Origin: an uncultured Lachnospiraceae bacterium
GTDB taxonomy: Bacteria; Bacillota; Clostridia; Lachnospirales; Lachnospiraceae
Direction of reading: 5' to 3'
Length of the DNA: 16,941 bases
Assembly (NCBI GenBank): GCA_934418055.1
Contig: CAKRWX010000023.1
Span: 1-16,941 of the forward strand
In this document: positions 13,474 to 16,941 of the stretch, piece after piece
How the letters are laid out: each line of letters begins with the position of its first letter
How positions within the stretch are numbered: position 1 is the stretch's first letter
Notes under the pieces: model-generated
What the model was told of the DNA's origin: nothing
What the model saw: only the letters and a program-made list of their open reading frames with translations
Database searches by the model: none
Made by a program: the position numbers and the translations under genes

Positions 13474-14748
13474 TTAAGTAACGATAACAGATACTCCATC
13501 TGGAATGATTGTGATACCGGCATTTGAATGTCCAATCAGTTGATCAGCTGTGGATAAAGCCTCCTCGAGGGAATGAGCCAGGATCATATGCAGGCTGCGT
13601 ACGATATCGTCCGATGCATCTGAGACGTAAATAACGCGCGCTTTCTTCAGAATCCGGGCAAAAATCTGGGACTGCCACTGGTCTGGAATTGTTTGATCTG
13701 CCGGTGTGGCAAGAATGGATGCCATGAGTCGGTCGATATCCGGTTCATCCCGGAAGGTTTTGAAAAAGACATCACCGCCGTGTCCGTCATTGGATTTTGC
13801 CAGCATAATGATAATTCCGCCCGGTACTACAGTCGCTTCGGCTGCAGTCATGCCTTTGACTGCTTGATAGATATTCTGATCCAGCGGATATCCGCCGTTG
13901 GTTGAGATGACAATCTCAGCCGGGCATGCCTGTGCATGGCAGCTGCGGTTCAAGAAATTTACGCCATCCTGGTGAGCTGTCTCACAGTCACCGGCAGTTG
14001 CATAAATTACTTCTTTATCCTGGTTCAGGATTACGTTGACGATAAAGGCTAGCTTGGCTTTTTTCGCAGCAAAGAGCATATCTCTGTGGATGGGATTTCC
14101 TTCAAGAATACCTGTGCGAGCATTCGAATGGTTGATAAATGCCGAACAGTGATTTGCCAGAACAGTTTTTCTGGAAGCAATGCCGGGAAGTACACTTTTC
14201 CGTCCGCCAGAGAAACCGGCAAAGAAATGTGGTTCAATGAAACCTTCCGCACATAAAAGATCAGCTTCTGCGGCAAGCCGATTGATGATCAGCTCTCCGC
14301 CGGAAGGAAGTGTGCCGAGGGAGACAAGCTGGCTGGTATCATCACAGTCATGGATTACAATGTGCTCCTGCCGCACCAGATCTTCACCAAATTTATCAAT
14401 CAGTTCCTGTCTGGTTGTTCCGCGGTGGCATCCGGTGGCAACGAGAATGGTAACATTGGCGGTCGGATTTGTTTTTCGTATTTCCTTCAGCATAGCGGGA
14501 ATGATGAGTTTGCTTGGAACCGGTCTTGTGTGGTCACTGGCAATCAGTACGATATTTTTTTTATTGGTCGCCAGATCAGACAGTTCCTCAGATCCCTGAG
14601 GATGCTGTAATGCATGCTCAATCAGATCATTTTGTGAACCAGAAGAAGATGGAGCACAGGGATGCGATTCAAGAACTGCGCGGATCCGTTTGTCTGGTAG
14701 CTGCAGTGTGACAGTGCCTTTGCCATATGGCAGTAAAAACTTTTTCAT
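13474..14748 (-). CDS. larA: LarA-family nickel-dependent 2-hydroxyacid racemase (lactate racemase-like)
   Basis: A 424-residue protein, the same length as Lactobacillus plantarum LarA. The residues I recall as functional there occur at identical numbers: D72 and R75 (SDHTRPVPS), H108 (GCHRGTT), H174 and cofactor-linking K184 (PHFFAGFSGGRKS), H200 (NHCSAF), Q295 and K298. The family motif RTGILEGNPIH is at 211-221. It should therefore bind the Ni-pincer nucleotide and interconvert 2-hydroxyacid stereoisomers by hydride transfer in the cytoplasm. Lactate is the default substrate, but related proteins use malate or other hydroxy acids. Start ATG 14746-14748 has AGGAGG five bases upstream (complement of 14753-14758). 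A TATAAT -10 lies upstream and a PrpR_N-type regulator is divergent. The hydrolase gene follows in the same unit. larB, larC and larE are absent from the window. Confidence 0.92.
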   Translation of the reverse strand: MKKFLLPYGKGTVTLQLPDKRIRAVLESHPCAPSSSGSQNDLIEHALQHPQGSEELSDLATNKKNIVLIASDHTRPVPSKLIIPAMLKEIRKTNPTANVTILVATGCHRGTTRQELIDKFGEDLVRQEHIVIHDCDDTSQLVSLGTLPSGGELIINRLAAEADLLCAEGFIEPHFFAGFSGGRKSVLPGIASRKTVLANHCSAFINHSNARTGILEGNPIHRDMLFAAKKAKLAFIVNVILNQDKEVIYATAGDCETAHQDGVNFLNRSCHAQACPAEIVISTNGGYPLDQNIYQAVKGMTAAEATVVPGGIIIMLAKSNDGHGGDVFFKTFRDEPDIDRLMASILATPADQTIPDQWQSQIFARILKKARVIYVSDASDDIVRSLHMILAHSLEEALSTADQLIGHSNAGITIIPDGVSVIVT

Positions 14749-14789
14749 AGTTCCTCCTGTAATAGATTCAATATATAACTGATAAGTGC

Positions 14790-14818
14790 ATTATAAGAAA
14801 AAGAAGTGCTTAAAAACA
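14790..14818 (-). promoter_or_regulatory. Candidate larA promoter with weak -35
   Basis: On the - strand TATAAT occupies 14795-14790, giving a start near 14783 and a leader of about 35 bases. Seventeen bases upstream the -35 position reads TGTTTT, a poor match. A strong -10 with a weak -35 overlapped by a dyad (14815-14831) suggests an activator-dependent promoter. No GG/GC pair with sigma-54 -24/-12 spacing is seen. Confidence 0.55.
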
Positions 14819-14831
14819 GTTAAAAACTGTT
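14815..14831. promoter_or_regulatory. AACAGT-N5-ACTGTT dyad, candidate operator of the divergent regulator
   Basis: A perfect 6-bp inverted repeat around TAAAA. Each arm carries the AACWGTT heptamer (14815-14821 and 14825-14831). Its centre is about 40 bases upstream of the predicted larA start, the usual place for a class II activator site. A third heptamer is at 14867-14873. Confidence 0.5.
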
Positions 14832-14859
14832 CAAAAAAGAAACTATATTAGCGGCTGCA

Positions 14860-14888
14860 TTGTAATAACTGTTAAAAAATGATACACT
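14860..14888 (+). promoter_or_regulatory. Candidate promoter of the PrpR_N regulator gene with operator in the spacer
   Basis: TTGTAA (14860-14865) and TACACT (14883-14888) are 17 bases apart. The spacer holds TAAC-T-GTTA (14866-14874), which contains AACTGTT, the same heptamer as in the larA-side dyad. Binding there would block RNA polymerase, so negative autoregulation is a plausible inference. The predicted start near 14895 makes the GTG at 14898 an unlikely start codon. Confidence 0.45.
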
Positions 14889-14918
14889 AGTTAAAATGTG
14901 AAACGGGGGTGGCAGAGA

Positions 14919-16691
14919 TTGAAAAAGGTCAAGGTTCTTGGAATTGCGCCGCATGAAACGCTGATGAATGCGCTGATTAAAATAGCGGCAAGGCGTGACG
15001 ATATTGCTTTGGACTGTTATATGGGAGACATGAATGAAGGGGTCGAAATTGCCAGATATCATGAAGGTGAAGGCTATGATGTGATTATATCCCGCGGCGC
15101 TACAGCACATCTTTTAAAAGATGCAGTCAGGATACCGGTTATTTCGGTTGGTTTTTCCGCATATGACATCCTTCGGGCTATCAGGCTTGCGGAAAACTAT
15201 CCATACCAGTATGCGATTGTAGGATTTCCGGAATTTACAAAACAGAGCCGTGTGTTGTGTAGTCTGCTTCAGCGGGAAACTGAGGTGGTTACGGTCTATC
15301 ACGAAGAAGATACGGAGAAGGTAATCCGGAATTTGAAATACAAGGGCATTTCCATGATTGTATGTGGGACCGTTGGCGCACATTATGCAAAACAAATGGG
15401 ACTGACCAGTATTCTGGTAACAACGGGAGAAGAGTCTGTTGAGGATGCGGTAGAGCAGGCAGTAAAGCTGAGCCAGGGTTATTCCTATATGCGTGAGAAA
15501 AAAATCCTGTATGAACAGATTCTGAAAAATGAGGCGGAAACCTGGTATGTGTTGTTTGACAGTGAAGGAAACCAGTGTTTCTCTACCTGGGATGAAGCAC
15601 TTGGAGATTTAAAGAAGCTATTGGAAGCAGAATATAAAAATATACAGGCTGATGGAATCAAAAAAATTCAGATTCTGAAGAATGTTTTATATCAGATAGA
15701 AGGAAAGTATATATGGGAAGAGGGGCACCGGTATACGGTGTTTCGCGTCCGTGAGGAAAAAATCCCGTTGGGAGAGGGACGCCAGGGCTTGTTTTTTTCT
15801 AATAGAAAGCAGGCAGAGAATTACTATTACAACAGTTTTTTCGGAGCGTCCGGAGCACTTGGATTTATGGAAAAAGAGCTTCAGGGCCTGGAACAGGTGG
15901 ATCGGCCAATTGTGATAATGGGAGAAGAAGGAAGCGGGAAAGATATTTTTGCGAGGTATCTGTATCTGCACAGCCTTCTCAGCAGCAGACCTTTTGTTAC
16001 CATTGATTGTGAAGCGGTCAACAATCGCACCTGGAGTTTTTTAATGACAGGAGAGTCTTCGCCATTTACGGAAAGAAACCAGACATTCTATTTCAGAAAT
16101 ATCAATCATTTGTCGGAAAATTGGTGCCGCCAGTTACAGTTTATGATGCTTGAGCGGGATTTCCATAGGAACAACAGGGTGATTTTGACTTGTTCGGTAA
16201 AAAATGAAGAACGGATACCAGAGCATCTGCTGCGTTTTATCAATCAGTTTGCCTGCCATTGTATTTCCATGCCTGCTTTGCGGGAGCGAATAGCAGAAAT
16301 GTCGATGCTGACCAGTCTCTATATCGGAAAAAAGAATGAAGAATTATCAAAACAGATCCTTGGTTTTGAACCAGGCTGCATGGAAATGCTGCAGGCATAT
16401 AACTGGCCGTGCAACTATGCTCAATTAAAACGGGTACTGGATGAATTGACTGCTTCTGCCGAAGGATATTATATTAGCCGGAGTGCACTGGAACACGCAT
16501 TGAAACAGGAAACAGCAATGCTCGGAGGTGCAGAAACCGGACAGTTTGATTTTAACCGTACCCTTGATGAAATCAATGCCGATATTGTTGTACGAGAAGT
16601 GAAACGGTGCGCTGGGAACCAGACAGCAGCTGCCAGAAATCTTGGAATTAGTCGAACTACGCTTTGGAGATATCTGAAAAAACATGAATGA
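14919..16691 (+). CDS. PrpR_N-domain regulator with degenerate sigma-54-type AAA+ domain and Fis HTH
   Basis: A 590-residue transcription regulator. Residues 1-190 are a PrpR_N sensor domain (VKVLGIAPHETLM..., DVIISRGATAHLLKD at 54-68), usually binding a small carboxylate or its derivative. Residues 200-310 are a linker without a clear domain. Residues 315-515 derive from a sigma-54 activator AAA+ domain: Walker A GEEGSGKD (335-342), PFVTIDCEAV, LRERIAEMSML and NWPCNYAQLKRVLDEL remain. The GAFTGA loop is missing, and the Walker B segment reads TFYFRNINHL without its acidic pair. The C-terminus is a Fis-type HTH (NQTAAARNLGISRTTLWRYL, 567-586). TTG at 14919 is chosen, with GGGGGTGG at the right distance; the in-frame GTG at 14898 has no ribosome binding site. 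It is divergent from larA and probably controls it through sigma-A promoters, as TyrR does. Effector unknown. Confidence 0.85.
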   Translation: MKKVKVLGIAPHETLMNALIKIAARRDDIALDCYMGDMNEGVEIARYHEGEGYDVIISRGATAHLLKDAVRIPVISVGFSAYDILRAIRLAENYPYQYAIVGFPEFTKQSRVLCSLLQRETEVVTVYHEEDTEKVIRNLKYKGISMIVCGTVGAHYAKQMGLTSILVTTGEESVEDAVEQAVKLSQGYSYMREKKILYEQILKNEAETWYVLFDSEGNQCFSTWDEALGDLKKLLEAEYKNIQADGIKKIQILKNVLYQIEGKYIWEEGHRYTVFRVREEKIPLGEGRQGLFFSNRKQAENYYYNSFFGASGALGFMEKELQGLEQVDRPIVIMGEEGSGKDIFARYLYLHSLLSSRPFVTIDCEAVNNRTWSFLMTGESSPFTERNQTFYFRNINHLSENWCRQLQFMMLERDFHRNNRVILTCSVKNEERIPEHLLRFINQFACHCISMPALRERIAEMSMLTSLYIGKKNEELSKQILGFEPGCMEMLQAYNWPCNYAQLKRVLDELTASAEGYYISRSALEHALKQETAMLGGAETGQFDFNRTLDEINADIVVREVKRCAGNQTAAARNLGISRTTLWRYLKKHE

Positions 16692-16757
16692 GGACAATCA
16701 GATAAGAGCTAGTAAGAAAGCAACGGTCAGTTAGTATTAAATCGTGTGATTTGAAAT

Positions 16758-16800
16758 AAAAAAGACATGTGAAAGACGGGAATCATTCACATGTCTTTTT
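16758..16800. terminator. Bidirectional terminator between convergent genes
   Basis: AAAAAGACATGTGAA (ending at 16773) pairs with TTCACATGTCTTTTT (16786-16800) in a 15-bp stem with a 12-base loop. A and T tracts on the two sides allow termination in both directions. It ends the PrpR_N regulator transcript and also overlaps the stop codon of the gene entering from the right. Confidence 0.85.
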
Positions 16801-16941
16801 GGCGCTTTGAGATATTTGTTTTTTACCTTTTTTTTCAGCCTGCTTCTGTCTGCGCTTCATGCGATTGCGTTCCGCGCGTTTTTTGCGGACATCCTCTTTG
16901 CGCTGGATGATGTTCTGAGCACCTTCTTCATCGGTCAGCTT
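16783..16941 (-). CDS. C-terminal end of an unidentified Lys/Arg-rich protein
   Basis: An open frame on the - strand enters from the right edge and ends at a TGA (16785-16783), leaving 52 residues. They begin KLTDEEGAQN and continue as a strongly basic, probably helical tail (EDVRKKRAERNRMKRRQKQAEKK in two overlapping halves, about residues 17-39). Such tails occur on nucleic-acid-binding and ribosome-associated proteins, but no family is recognised. The last codons form one arm of the terminator hairpin, so coding and termination signals overlap. Confidence 0.5.
   Translation of the reverse strand, partial: KLTDEEGAQNIIQRKEDVRKKRAERNRMKRRQKQAEKKGKKQISQSAKKTCE

Noticed and set aside
14898..14918. 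GTG 14898 as start of the PrpR_N regulator
   Set aside because: No ribosome binding site precedes it, it lies about three bases from the predicted transcription start, and TTG 14919 has GGGGGTGG at a normal distance and yields the usual family N-terminus.
14749..14918. Sigma-54 promoter for larA or its regulator
   Set aside because: No TGGCAC-N5-TTGC-like element with correct GG/GC spacing on either strand. TGGCAG at 14910-14915 has no matching GC and lies at the start codon.
474..16691. Mobile element or phage origin of the region
   Set aside because: No transposase, integrase, terminal inverted repeats or tRNA attachment site was found. The only hint is the terminator-like repeat at both ends of the array, reported separately.

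Overview
The window looks like part of the chromosome of a strictly anaerobic, low-to-moderate G+C Firmicute, most like the Lachnospiraceae/Clostridia. This is inferred from strong AGGAGG-type ribosome binding sites, frequent GTG/TTG starts, oxygen-sensitive Fe-S and flavin enzymes, and the protein families present. No rRNA, tRNA, CRISPR array, transposase or phage gene was seen.

Layout. (1) Bases 1-65 are the 3' end of an unidentified gene on the + strand, followed by a decayed hairpin and an intact terminator. (2) Bases 171-473 are a repeat-rich regulatory region ending in a near-consensus promoter for a FadR-type GntR regulator. (3) Bases 474-11354 form one long co-directional array. In order it holds the GntR regulator, a DHDPS/NAL-family lyase, a complete branched-chain-amino-acid-type ABC importer (lipoprotein, two permeases, two ATPases), a GlpA/LhgO-like FAD dehydrogenase with a C-terminal BFD-type [2Fe-2S] domain, a second FAD/NAD(P) oxidoreductase, a small four-cysteine DUF1667 protein, and a divergent LarA-superfamily (DUF2088) protein. 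A 12-bp-stem terminator closes it. Two internal hairpins bracket the binding-protein gene. (4) Bases 11452-14748 on the - strand are a two-gene unit: a LarA whose catalytic residues fall at the same residue numbers as I recall for the Lactobacillus plantarum enzyme, followed by a membrane-embedded alpha/beta hydrolase. (5) Divergent from larA is a PrpR_N regulator with a degenerate AAA+ domain and a Fis-type HTH. The shared intergenic region carries AACWGTT sites placed over both candidate promoters. (6) After a bidirectional terminator, the window ends in the C-terminus of an unidentified lysine/arginine-rich protein on the - strand.

How it may work together (inference). The + strand array reads as an uptake-and-catabolism cassette for an unidentified 2-hydroxy acid. 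The substrate would be imported by the Liv-type transporter, its C2 configuration inverted by the DUF2088 Ni-pincer-type enzyme, then oxidised to the 2-oxo acid by the two-flavoprotein/Fe-S complex, and finally cleaved or dehydrated by the Schiff-base lyase. GntR would sense the substrate or an intermediate. The - strand unit may be a second hydroxyacid system in which a probably extracytoplasmic hydrolase releases a hydroxy acid that LarA racemises. The Ni-pincer cofactor genes (larB, larC, larE) are not in the window and would have to lie elsewhere.
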